From positions 1 to 64,000 of the forward strand of contig NZ_PGDQ01000020.1 in the NCBI RefSeq assembly GCF_003073135.1: a stretch of DNA of 64,000 nucleotides, written 5' to 3'. Positions 16,403 to 24,926 of this stretch are shown piece by piece. The first letter of the stretch is position 1; each line of letters begins with the position of its first letter. Source of the stretch: Euzebya rosea (GTDB lineage Bacteria; Actinomycetota; Nitriliruptoria; Euzebyales; Euzebyaceae). A program made the translations under genes and the position numbers. The notes beneath the pieces are model-generated. The model was not told the origin of the DNA. It worked only from the letters and a program-made list of their open reading frames with translations, and ran no database searches.

Positions 16403-17388
16403 GCGGCCTCCCCTCCCCCGCTGCCGAGCGGGTCCGCGAATCCCTCGATGACGACCTCTGGCTGCAGCACGACCCCGTGGACGCGCTCGACCTCGGCGCG
16501 CACGTGGCGGATGACCTCGTGGACGTCGCGGGCGGTCGCGCCGGGGCTGACGGTGATGAAGTTGGCGTGCTTCGGGCTGACGCGCGCCCCACCGACGGCG
16601 TGGTCCTTCAACCCGGCGGCGTCGATCAGCCGACCCGCGGAGTCACCCGGGGGGTTGCGGAACACGCTGCCGCACGACGGCTGGTTGATCGGCTGGTGAT
16701 CACGCCGCCACTGCTTCATCTCGGCCATGTCGGCGGCCAGCGTGTCGGCGTCCTCGCGCTGCAGGCGCAGGCACGCACGTGTCACGACGGCGTCGCGGGG
16801 CAGGGCGGTGTGACGATAGGACATCTGCAGGTCAGCAGCGTGCCAGCGCTCGACCGTCCCACGCGTGAGGCGCACCACCTCCGCCCACTCCAGCACGTCG
16901 GCCATCTGGCCGCCGTGGGCGCCGGCGTTCATGCGGACCGCGCCGCCCACCGCGCCCGGGATCGCCACGCCGAAGGCCATGCCCCCCAGGCCGTGGCGTT
17001 CGAGTGTTGCCGCCAGCACGGGCATGGGTTCGGCCGCCCCGGCGATGACCGTCCAGTGGTTGCCGTCGGGATGGCGCGGGTCGGTCGGCTCGACCTCCAC
17101 CCCGCGGAACCCACGGCCCAGCGTGACGGCGATGCCATCCCAGCCGCGGTCGGCGATCAGCATGTTCGAGCCACGGCCGATGACCAGCCAGTCGACGGCG
17201 AACTCGTCGCACACGTGGGCGACGGCCCGCAGGTCGTCGTCGGACTCCGCGACCACCAGCGTCCGCGCGTTGCCCCCGACCTTCAGGGTCGTCCGCGGTG
17301 CGAGGGGTTCGTCGGCGGTCACTGCCCCGCCGACCCGGGCGACCAGCGCCTCGTACAGGGGGTCGCTCTGCCCCCACCCCGAGCTCAT
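16399..17388 (-). CDS. murB: UDP-N-acetylenolpyruvoylglucosamine reductase
   Basis: A flavoenzyme that reduces UDP-GlcNAc-enolpyruvate to UDP-MurNAc with NADPH in the cytoplasm. It has 329 residues. TTLKVGGNA and VIGRGSNMLIAD form the FAD-binding PP-loop region; GVAIPGAVGGAVRMNAGAHG is the family signature; QPSCGSVFRNP contains the catalytic Ser/Cys region of the type I enzyme; SPKHANFI closes the active site. It lies between murC and ftsQ with 4-bp overlaps on both sides, as in mycobacteria. Confidence 0.96.
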   Translation of the reverse strand: MSSGWGQSDPLYEALVARVGGAVTADEPLAPRTTLKVGGNARTLVVAESDDDLRAVAHVCDEFAVDWLVIGRGSNMLIADRGWDGIAVTLGRGFRGVEVEPTDPRHPDGNHWTVIAGAAEPMPVLAATLERHGLGGMAFGVAIPGAVGGAVRMNAGAHGGQMADVLEWAEVVRLTRGTVERWHAADLQMSYRHTALPRDAVVTRACLRLQREDADTLAADMAEMKQWRRDHQPINQPSCGSVFRNPPGDSAGRLIDAAGLKDHAVGGARVSPKHANFITVSPGATARDVHEVIRHVRAEVERVHGVVLQPEVVIEGFADPLGSGGGEAA

Positions 17389-18809
17389 GCGCCGCGTCCC
17401 TCCAGCCGCTCCAGCAGCTGGGGGCCGACGCCCGTGATGTCGCCGGCGCCCATCGTCAGCACCATGTCGCCAGGCTGGACGAGCTCGGCCAGCAGCTTCG
17501 GCAGGTCGCCGAGGCGTGGCATGAACCGGACCTCTGCCCCTGCGTCGGCGGCGCCGTCGGCGACCAGCGCACCCGTGATGCCCGGTACGGGGGCCTCACC
17601 AGCGGCGTAGACGTCGGTGACCACCACGAGGTCCGCGGCGGCGAGCGCCCGTCCGAGGTCCACGCCGAGGGCCTCGGTGCGGCTGTAGCGGTGGGGCTGG
17701 AAGACGGCGATGACCCTGCCGTCGGGGTTGGCCTCCCGGGCACCGGCGATCGTCGCGGCCAGCTCCGTTGGGTGGTGGCCGTAGTCGTCGACGACCGACA
17801 CGCCACCGACCGTCCCGAGCCGCTGGAAGCGGCGCATGGCCCCGACGAAGTCGCGCAGGCCGTCGGCCACACCCTCGGTCGACGCCCCCACGAAGCGGGC
17901 GGCCGCGATCGCTGCGGTGGCGTTCAGCACGTTGTGCCGACCGGGCACCAGGACGGAGAACTCGCCCAGATCCTCCTCGCCGTCGGCGACGCGGAACCGG
18001 CTGCCGCCCTCGGGGGTGGGGGTGACCTCGGTGGCGCGTACGTCGGCACCGTCGACCGTGCCGTAGGTGCGCACGAGGCCGGTCAGGTGGGGGGCGAGGG
18101 TGGCCGACCCCTCGTCGTCGGCGCACAGCAGCGCCAGGCCACCATCGGGTCGACGTTGGAGGAACTGCACGAACGCCTCGCGGTAGGCCTCGAGGTCGGC
18201 GTACTCGTCGTGGTGGTCCATCTCGACGTTGGTGATGATCGCCACGTCGGGGGTCAGGCGCAGGAAGGACCGGAAGGCTTCGTCGGCCTCGGCGACGAAC
18301 ACCTCGCCGGTGCCGTGGTGGGCCGACGTCCCACCGCCGTGCAGCGCCCCACCGATGGCGAAGGAGGGGTCCATGCCCGCCGCCTGCAGGGCCACGGTGG
18401 TCATCGACGTCGTGGTGGTCTTGCCGTGGGTACCGGAGATCAGGACGCGGGTGCTGCCCGTGAGCAGCAGCTCCAGCAGGTCGGCCCGAAGGACGACGGG
18501 GATGCCCAGCTCGTGGGCGCGCTTGCGCTCGACGTTGCCGCGCGGGACGGCGTTGGACACCACCACGACGTCGGCCCGCTCGACGTGGGCGGCGTCGTGG
18601 CCGACGTGGATCGTGGCCCCCATGGCCTCCAGGACCATGCAGGACGGGCCGCCGCGCAGGTCGCTGCCGGAGACGGGCATGTCGCGCTCGAGCAGGATCT
18701 GGGCCAGGGCGCTCATGCCCGACCCGCCGATCCCGATGAGGTGCACGCGGGTGTCGGCGGCAAGCTCCAGGCCGGCGGCGGTGGTCAGGTCGGGGTCGTC
18801 TGCGGTCAT
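17385..18809 (-). CDS. murC: UDP-N-acetylmuramate-L-alanine ligase
   Basis: ATP-dependent ligase that adds L-alanine to UDP-MurNAc, the first step of stem-peptide assembly. It has 474 residues. HLIGIGGSGMSALA (residues 23-36) is the Rossmann loop binding UDP, GTHGKTTT (126-133) the ATP P-loop, and VEMDHHDEY and DDYGHHPTE are Mur-ligase central and C-terminal motifs. It overlaps murG upstream and murB downstream by 4 bp each. Confidence 0.97.
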   Translation of the reverse strand: MTADDPDLTTAAGLELAADTRVHLIGIGGSGMSALAQILLERDMPVSGSDLRGGPSCMVLEAMGATIHVGHDAAHVERADVVVVSNAVPRGNVERKRAHELGIPVVLRADLLELLLTGSTRVLISGTHGKTTTTSMTTVALQAAGMDPSFAIGGALHGGGTSAHHGTGEVFVAEADEAFRSFLRLTPDVAIITNVEMDHHDEYADLEAYREAFVQFLQRRPDGGLALLCADDEGSATLAPHLTGLVRTYGTVDGADVRATEVTPTPEGGSRFRVADGEEDLGEFSVLVPGRHNVLNATAAIAAARFVGASTEGVADGLRDFVGAMRRFQRLGTVGGVSVVDDYGHHPTELAATIAGAREANPDGRVIAVFQPHRYSRTEALGVDLGRALAAADLVVVTDVYAAGEAPVPGITGALVADGAADAGAEVRFMPRLGDLPKLLAELVQPGDMVLTMGAGDITGVGPQLLERLEGRGA

Positions 18810-19945
18810 GGTGTGGCTACCTCCAGCACGAGCTCGGCCAGCCGGGCGGCGGCATGCGGGCGGCCGAACGCCGTGGCGGCGGCGACCACGCGCTCGTGGG
18901 TCGTGGGGTCGTGGAGCATCGGTTCGGCGGTGGCGACCAGCCGGTCGGCGTCCATGTCGGAATCGGGGACGACAACTGCACCGCCGGCAGCCTCGAGGGC
19001 TCGTCCGTTGGCGGTCTGGTGGTCGTCGGTGGCGTGCGGGTACGGCACGAGGATCGAGGGCAGGCCGAGCGCGGTCAGCTCGGCGATCGACGAGGCGCCC
19101 GCACGGCAGACGACCACGTCGGCGGCGGCGTAGGCCAGGTCCATGCGGGTGATGAACTCCTCCACGACCACGTGCAGGCCACCGTGGTCGACGGCGGTCC
19201 AGGCGGCGACGGTCTCGTCGTGGGTGCGGGCGCCGGTGGCGTGCAGGACCTGCAGCTCCTCGGGCCTGCTCCAGCGGCCGGCGGCGCCGGTGAGCGCCCG
19301 GTTGATCCGCTGCGCGCCCTGGCTGCCGCCGAAGACGAGGAGGGTCCGTCGGTCGGGGCGCAGCCCGAAGGCCTGCAGGGCCTCGTCGCGGAGACGCGCA
19401 CGGACGGCCACGAGGTCCTCACCGGGCGCGGCGTCGGGCAGCAGGCCCGGCCGCACGGGGTTGCCGGTCAGCACCGTCCTGGTCGTGCCGAACCCGTCGG
19501 CAGCCTGCTCGAAGGTCACGGCGACCGCGGCAGCGGCACGCGCCGCGAGCCGGTTGGCACGTCCGGGGACGGCGTTCTGCTCGTGGACCACCAGCGGCGT
19601 GCCGGTCGTGCGGGCCGCCAGCGCCAGCGGGACGGAGGTGTAGCCGCCGAAGCAGACCGCGGCGATCACGTCGGACTCGCGGATCAGCCGGCGGGTGGCG
19701 GTGATCGCCCGGCCGAGGACGGCCGGCAGCTTCAGGGCCGAGAGGTCCTTGCGCAGTGCCATGGCGGGCACGGTGTGCAGCGGCCAGCCGGCCTCGGGGA
19801 CCAGGCGTGCTTCGAGGCGGTCGGCGGTGCCGACGAAGGCGATCTCCAGGTCGGGACGGGCCTGGTGCAGGGCAGCTGCGGTTGCCAGACCGGGGAACAC
19901 GTGACCGCCCGTGCCGCCCGCGGCGAGCAGGACGGTGTCACCCAT
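18806..19945 (-). CDS. murG: UDP-GlcNAc:lipid I N-acetylglucosaminyltransferase
   Basis: A GT28 enzyme on the inner membrane face that converts lipid I to lipid II. It has 379 residues from the ATG at 19945. LLAAGGTGGHVFPGLA is the lipid I-binding glycine loop; VVHEQNAVPGRANR, FGGSQGAQRINRA and VCRAGASSIAELTALG are the family motifs, with the last binding UDP-GlcNAc. A far upstream start would read through the repeated tail of ftsW and is rejected. It overlaps the end of ftsW by 8 bp. Confidence 0.96.
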   Translation of the reverse strand: MGDTVLLAAGGTGGHVFPGLATAAALHQARPDLEIAFVGTADRLEARLVPEAGWPLHTVPAMALRKDLSALKLPAVLGRAITATRRLIRESDVIAAVCFGGYTSVPLALAARTTGTPLVVHEQNAVPGRANRLAARAAAAVAVTFEQAADGFGTTRTVLTGNPVRPGLLPDAAPGEDLVAVRARLRDEALQAFGLRPDRRTLLVFGGSQGAQRINRALTGAAGRWSRPEELQVLHATGARTHDETVAAWTAVDHGGLHVVVEEFITRMDLAYAAADVVVCRAGASSIAELTALGLPSILVPYPHATDDHQTANGRALEAAGGAVVVPDSDMDADRLVATAEPMLHDPTTHERVVAAATAFGRPHAAARLAELVLEVATP

Positions 19946-21242
19946 CGAGGGATGCACCGTCCTCCACGGACCGTGCCACCGGCACCCGTCCGTGCCGGGC
20001 CTCCACATCGCGCCCGTGCCGGGCCTCCACATCGCGCCCGTGCCGGGCCTCCACATCGCGCCCGTGCCGGGCGACCGACGCCAGCAGGCCCACACCCGCC
20101 ATCGTGATCACCAGCGAGGAGCCGCCGAAGGAGACCAGCGGCAGGGTCACGCCGGTCACCGGCAGCAGGCCGACGACGGAGGACATGTTGATGCTGGCCT
20201 GCAGGATCAGCCATGCGGTGACCGAGGCGGCCAGGAGGCGACCGAACACGTCGGTGGATCGGGAGGCGATGCGGATGCCGAGCCACGCGAACCCGGCGAA
20301 GGCGATCAGGACGAGCAGCGCGCCCAGCAGGCCGAGCTCCTCGCCGATGATGGCGTAGATGAAGTCGGTGTGGGCGTTGGGGATGTACAGCCACTTGCCG
20401 CGCCCCTGGCCGAGCCCCACCCCGAAGAACCCGCCGGACCCCAGGGCGATGAACCCCTGGGTGGTCTGGTAGCCGTAGGTGTCGGCGTAGGCGGTGGGGT
20501 CCAGCCACGCCGCGAGGCGACCCAGCCGGTAGGGCTTGGAGGCGACCTGGTACCAGCCGAACAGCCCGGCGAAGACCCCCATCACCCCGACGATGCGCAG
20601 CGGCAGGCCGGCCACGAACAGGGCGGTGCCACCGATGGCCATGACCAGCACGGCCGACTCCAGGTCCGGGCCCAGGGCGACCAGCGCACCGGCGACCACG
20701 ATCACCGGCGCCACCGGCCACAACAGGTCGAGCACGCCGCCCCGGTCGATCGAGCGCCACCGCGACGCCAGCACGTGGGCGACCCACAGCGGCAGGGTCA
20801 GCTTGATGATCTCCGCCGGCTGGATGGAGACCGGCCCCAGCGCGAACCAGCGCTTGGCACCGTTGACCTCCTCACCGACGACCAGCACCAGCGCCATGGC
20901 CACCAGTGTCAGCACCACGGCGGGCAGGGCGACGATGCGCCACCGCCGGTAGTCCACCACCGTGGCGACGAACGCCACCGGCAGGCCGAGGAACGCCCAG
21001 AACGCCTGCCGGCCGAAGACGTCGAAGGCGTCCCCGGTGTCGGCGGTCGACTGCACGAACGACGCGCTGAAGGTCATGACGAGGCCGAGCAGGAGCAGGC
21101 CGCCGGCCAGCAGGAGCAGCCACACCGAGTCGGAGGTGGCGCGACCCGAGACCACGCGGGCGAGCATGCCCGGCCGGGGGTCCGCCGCGGCGGTCGACGG
21201 CTCGGCGACAACCCTGTCCGGTTCCGATCCAACGGTCGTCAT
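19938..21242 (-). CDS. ftsW: Septal peptidoglycan glycosyltransferase FtsW
   Basis: A SEDS-family polymerase that works with FtsI at the septum. It has 434 residues with about ten membrane segments. GAKRWFALGPVSIQPAEIIKL, the LGPDLESAVL catalytic-Asp region, NAHTDFIYAIIGEELGLLG and the LPLVSFGGSSLV loop are all present. The cytoplasmic C-terminus carries three perfect RHGRDVEA octapeptides and a partial fourth, encoded by a 24-bp DNA repeat, an unusual basic tail. It is in the usual order murD-ftsW-murG. Confidence 0.96.
   Translation of the reverse strand: MTTVGSEPDRVVAEPSTAAADPRPGMLARVVSGRATSDSVWLLLLAGGLLLLGLVMTFSASFVQSTADTGDAFDVFGRQAFWAFLGLPVAFVATVVDYRRWRIVALPAVVLTLVAMALVLVVGEEVNGAKRWFALGPVSIQPAEIIKLTLPLWVAHVLASRWRSIDRGGVLDLLWPVAPVIVVAGALVALGPDLESAVLVMAIGGTALFVAGLPLRIVGVMGVFAGLFGWYQVASKPYRLGRLAAWLDPTAYADTYGYQTTQGFIALGSGGFFGVGLGQGRGKWLYIPNAHTDFIYAIIGEELGLLGALLVLIAFAGFAWLGIRIASRSTDVFGRLLAASVTAWLILQASINMSSVVGLLPVTGVTLPLVSFGGSSLVITMAGVGLLASVARHGRDVEARHGRDVEARHGRDVEARHGRVPVARSVEDGASLDG
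19991..20072. repeat. 24-bp tandem repeat (3.4 perfect copies) in the ftsW 3' end
   Basis: CGTGCCGGGCCTCCACATCG plus CGCC forms a 24-bp unit at 19991, 20015 and 20039, with a 10-bp partial copy at 20063. The copies are identical, which suggests recent expansion. On the minus strand they encode repeated RHGRDVEA in the FtsW cytoplasmic tail. Confidence 0.9.
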
Positions 21243-22513
21243 CGCAGCGCCTCCACTTCCCGCCTGAACACGTCTCCACGCTCGGCGTAGTTGCGGAACT
21301 GATCCATGCTCGCCGCCGCCGGCGCAAGCAGGACGGTACTGCCCGGGACCGCGATTTCGGCGGCACGTCGGACGGCGGCGTCGAGCTGGCCGACCTCCTC
21401 CACCGGTACACCGACACCGCGTGCGACCGCTGCGACCTCCGGGCCGCAGGCGCCGATGGTCAGGACGGTCCGGACCCGGCCCGGAAGGTCATCGGCCAGG
21501 GTCGCGAAGTCCAGGCCCTTGTTGAGGCCACCGGCGATCCACACGATGTCGTCGAAGGATCGCAGCGCCGCGAGGGCGGCGTGGGGGTTGGTGGCCTTGG
21601 AGTCGTTGATCCAGCGAACCCCGTCGTGCTCGGCCACCAGCTCGAGGCGGTGCGGCCCCGGCTCGAAGGCCTGCAGGGCCTCGCGCACGTCCTCGACGGA
21701 CGCGCCGGCCGCCAGCGCCGCCCGGGCGGCGACCGTGGCGTTGGCCAGGTTGTGGGGGCCGCCTGCGCGCAGGTCCAGGCCCTGCAGCACCTCGTCGTGG
21801 CCGACGTCGTCGACGCGGACGAGCTGTCCCGGGGGCGGGAAGGCCTCGATCGTCGCGACCGTGCCGGCGTCGGCGGTGAACGCGACGGTGACGTCCTGTG
21901 GACGCTGGGCCTGCCACATGCGGGCCTTGGCGGCCCGGTAGCCGTCGAGGCCCCCGTGCCAGTCCAGGTGGTCGTCGGCGACGTTCAGCAACGCCGCCAC
22001 GTCGGGACGCAGCTCGTGGCAGAAGTGCAGCTGGAAGCTGGACAGCTCGACCACGACGATCGGTGGTGGGGTGTCGGTGGCGAGGACCTGCACCAGCGGC
22101 ACGCCGATGTTGCCTGCGGCGGGTGCGCGGAGGCAGGCCGCGATCATCTCCGTGGTGGTCGTCTTGCCGTTGGTGCCGCTGACGGCGACCAGCCGTGTGC
22201 GGCCCTCGTTGAGCTGCCAGGCCAGCTCCGGCTCGGACCAGACCGGCACTCCACCGTCGACGGCGGCCGCCAGCAGCGGCTGCGTCGGCGGAACACCCGG
22301 GCTGGTGACGACGATGTCGATGTCGTCGAGCGCAGCAGGGTCGACCGTCCCCAGCCAAACCTCGACCCCGGCGGGCATCGTGGAGGTGTCGGCCTCGACA
22401 CGTTCGTCGACGGCCAGCACCTGCCAGCCCCGGGACAGGGCCGCCTCGGCGACGGCCACACCCGAGGCGCCGACACCGAAGACCAGGATGCGCCTCGGGT
22501 CGGTCGCGGTCAT
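21239..22513 (-). CDS. murD: UDP-N-acetylmuramoylalanine-D-glutamate ligase
   Basis: Adds D-glutamate to UDP-MurNAc-L-Ala. It has 424 residues. The N-terminal UDP-binding domain starts RRILVFGVGASGVA. SGTNGKTTTT (residues 112-121) is the P-loop, LNVADDHLDWHGGLDGY the central substrate segment, and INDSKATNPHAALAAL the C-terminal motif (KATN). Start and stop overlap mraY and ftsW by 4 bp, showing tight translational coupling. Confidence 0.97.
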   Translation of the reverse strand: MTATDPRRILVFGVGASGVAVAEAALSRGWQVLAVDERVEADTSTMPAGVEVWLGTVDPAALDDIDIVVTSPGVPPTQPLLAAAVDGGVPVWSEPELAWQLNEGRTRLVAVSGTNGKTTTTEMIAACLRAPAAGNIGVPLVQVLATDTPPPIVVVELSSFQLHFCHELRPDVAALLNVADDHLDWHGGLDGYRAAKARMWQAQRPQDVTVAFTADAGTVATIEAFPPPGQLVRVDDVGHDEVLQGLDLRAGGPHNLANATVAARAALAAGASVEDVREALQAFEPGPHRLELVAEHDGVRWINDSKATNPHAALAALRSFDDIVWIAGGLNKGLDFATLADDLPGRVRTVLTIGACGPEVAAVARGVGVPVEEVGQLDAAVRRAAEIAVPGSTVLLAPAAASMDQFRNYAERGDVFRREVEALR

Positions 22514-23550
22514 CCCGACCCCGCTCGCGACAGGTACTCGGCGTAGAACAGGCCGATGCCGAAGGCCGTGCAGAGCCCACCGATGATCCAGAAGCGGACG
22601 ATGACCTGGTTCTCGTGCCAGCCCAGCTGCTCGAAGTGGTGGTGGAAGGGCGCCATGCGGAACAACCGCCGGCCGCCCATCAGCCGGAAGACGGCCACCT
22701 GGAGGATGACCGAGACGGTCTCGGCGACGAACAGGCCACCGAGGATGATGAGCAGCAGCTCGGTCTCCGTCAGCACGCCGAGGGCCGCGAGCATGCCGCC
22801 GAGGGCCAGCGATCCGGTGTCACCCATGAAGATCTTGGCCGGATGGGCGTTCCACCACAGGAAGCCCAGCGTGGCCCCCATGACGGCTGCGGCGCCGATC
22901 GCGAGGGTGTCGGCGTGGATCCACGCCTCGTTGGTGTAGTCCAGCTGATGGCGGAAGATCCAGAACGCGATGATCGTGTACGCACCGAAGACCATCGCGC
23001 TGACGCCGCTGGCCAGGCCGTCGAGCCCGTCGGTCAGGTTCACCGCGTTGGAGGTGGCGGACAGGATCACGAAGCAGAAGATCGGGAACAGGACGGGCCC
23101 GAAGTCCAGCGACAGCGGCCCGATGAAGCTCAGGCGCGTCGAGGTCTCGGCGACGTACTGGGCGCCGAAGGCGAAGACGATCGCGACCAGCGCCTGCCCG
23201 CCGAACTTGGCGGTCTTGTTCAGCCCGAGGTTGCGCTGCTGCTTGAGCTTGATGAGGTCGTCGAGGAAGCCGACAGCGCCCATGCCGGCGAAGGTGGCCA
23301 TGGCCAGCGCCCCACCGGCGGAGTCCAGCCGTCCGGCCAGCGCCGCGGAGACCGCGTAGGCGATCAGCGCGGCGATGATGATCGCCGTGCCGCCCATGGT
23401 CGGGGTGCCGCGCTTGGTGTGGTGGCTCTGCGGGCCGTCGTCGCGGATCAGCTGGCCGAGCTCGCGGGCACGGAAGAAGCGGATGACCGCGGGTGTGCCG
23501 ACCAGGGACAGCACCAGCGACAGGGACGCCGAGACGAGGATGAACCTCAT
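22510..23550 (-). CDS. mraY: Phospho-MurNAc-pentapeptide transferase
   Basis: A polytopic membrane enzyme that transfers phospho-MurNAc-pentapeptide to undecaprenyl phosphate, forming lipid I. It has 346 residues and about ten membrane helices. HHTKRGTPTMGG, the aspartate-rich GFLDDLIKL, NAVNLTDGLDGLA and AHPAKIFMGDTGSLALGG are the catalytic and Mg-binding motifs; APFHHHFEQLGWHE is the HHH motif. It overlaps murF and murD by 4 bp. Confidence 0.97.
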   Translation of the reverse strand: MRFILVSASLSLVLSLVGTPAVIRFFRARELGQLIRDDGPQSHHTKRGTPTMGGTAIIIAALIAYAVSAALAGRLDSAGGALAMATFAGMGAVGFLDDLIKLKQQRNLGLNKTAKFGGQALVAIVFAFGAQYVAETSTRLSFIGPLSLDFGPVLFPIFCFVILSATSNAVNLTDGLDGLASGVSAMVFGAYTIIAFWIFRHQLDYTNEAWIHADTLAIGAAAVMGATLGFLWWNAHPAKIFMGDTGSLALGGMLAALGVLTETELLLIILGGLFVAETVSVILQVAVFRLMGGRRLFRMAPFHHHFEQLGWHENQVIVRFWIIGGLCTAFGIGLFYAEYLSRAGSG

Positions 23551-24926
23551 CGGGTGCCACCGTCCTCCAGCAGCGCCGCGGCCAGGACTTCCAGGCCGAC
23601 GCTGCGGCTGCCCTTGACCAGGACGACGTCGCCCTCGGCGACCAGCCCGGTGATGGTGTCGGTGGCCTCGCCCACGTCGGCCGCAGTCAGGATGCGACCG
23701 GTGAACCCGGCCTCCCGCGCCCCGTCGGCGATGGCACCGGCACGGCCCTCCACGACGACGACGCCGTCGATCCCCGCCTCGGCGAGGTGGGCGCCGACGC
23801 TGCGGTGGCCGGGGCCGGTCTCCTCGCCGAGCTCGGCCATGAAGCCCAGGACCGCCCAGCGCGACCCGTCGGTCCGGATGCTGGCGAGGGTGTCGATGGC
23901 GGCGATCGTCGACTGGGGGTTGGCGTTGTAGGCGTCGTTGACCACGACCACCCCGGTGGGGTTGGTGGTGACCTCCATGCGCCAGCGCGAGACGCCGGCG
24001 CTGGCCAGGCCGGCCGCGGCGACGTCACGAGGGACGCCGACGACCTCGGCGGCAGCCAGGGCGGCGAGGGCGTTGCCGACGTTGTGCATGCCCGGGCGCG
24101 GCAACCGGACGGTGACGTCACCGATGGTGAGCACGGCATGGGCGGCCTCGTCGACGGTCACGTCGTGGGGGTGCAGGTCGGCGGTCGCGGCGTTGCCGAA
24201 GGTGACGACCCGGCCGGGGCTGCGCTCGGCGAGGCCCGCGACCTCGGGGACGTCGGCGTTGAGGACGGCCACGCCCTCCTCCGACAGGCCCTCCACCAGC
24301 TCGCCCTTGGCCTGCACGATGGCGTCGAGGGAGCCGAACTCGCCGATGTGGGCACCGCCGATGGTGGTCACGATGGCGACGTCGGGGCGCAGCATCGGCA
24401 TGACCTCGGCGATGTGGCCGATGCCGCGGGCGCCGATCTCGCAGACCAGCACCTCGGTCTCGGCCGTCAGCAGGCACAGCGTCAGCGGCAGCCCGATCTC
24501 GTTGTTGAACGACCCGGGGTTGGCGACGGTGACCCGGGCCTCACCGATGGCGGCAGCCGTCAGGTCCTTGGTGGTGGTCTTGCCGTTGGATCCGGTGACG
24601 GCGATCACGATCGGATCGACCTCGTCGCGCACCCACGCGGCCAGGCCGGTGAGGGCGTCGAGGGGGTCGTCGACGACGATGCCGCCGGGCAGCCGTTCGG
24701 CGAGGCCCGCGTGGGCCTCGTCGCACAGGAAGCCGGTCGCGCCGGCGGCGACTGCCGCCTCGATCCAGTCGTGCCCGTCGCTGTGCTCGCCGACGAGGGG
24801 GACGAAGAGGTCGCCGGCCATCACCCGGCGGCTGTCGATCGCCACACCGGTGATGCGGTTGTCGGAGTCGGCGACCAGGTCGCCACCGACGATGTCGGCG
24901 ACGGCGGCCACGGCCAGGGGAATCAT
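23547..24926 (-). CDS. murF: UDP-MurNAc-tripeptide D-alanyl-D-alanine ligase
   Basis: Adds D-Ala-D-Ala to complete the pentapeptide precursor. It has 459 residues. The N-terminal domain has GVAIDSRRVMAGDLFVPLVGE, the P-loop TGSNGKTTT lies at residues 111-119, CEIGARGIGHI follows, and VVNDAYNANPQS is the conserved DAYNANP motif. The MurE stop lies directly upstream of its ATG, with no spacer. Confidence 0.96.
   Translation of the reverse strand: MIPLAVAAVADIVGGDLVADSDNRITGVAIDSRRVMAGDLFVPLVGEHSDGHDWIEAAVAAGATGFLCDEAHAGLAERLPGGIVVDDPLDALTGLAAWVRDEVDPIVIAVTGSNGKTTTKDLTAAAIGEARVTVANPGSFNNEIGLPLTLCLLTAETEVLVCEIGARGIGHIAEVMPMLRPDVAIVTTIGGAHIGEFGSLDAIVQAKGELVEGLSEEGVAVLNADVPEVAGLAERSPGRVVTFGNAATADLHPHDVTVDEAAHAVLTIGDVTVRLPRPGMHNVGNALAALAAAEVVGVPRDVAAAGLASAGVSRWRMEVTTNPTGVVVVNDAYNANPQSTIAAIDTLASIRTDGSRWAVLGFMAELGEETGPGHRSVGAHLAEAGIDGVVVVEGRAGAIADGAREAGFTGRILTAADVGEATDTITGLVAEGDVVLVKGSRSVGLEVLAAALLEDGGTR

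Noticed and set aside
19946-20095. 50-residue upstream extension of MurG
   Set aside because: It would translate the ftsW repeat in another frame (repeated MWRPGTGA) and lacks similarity to any MurG start.
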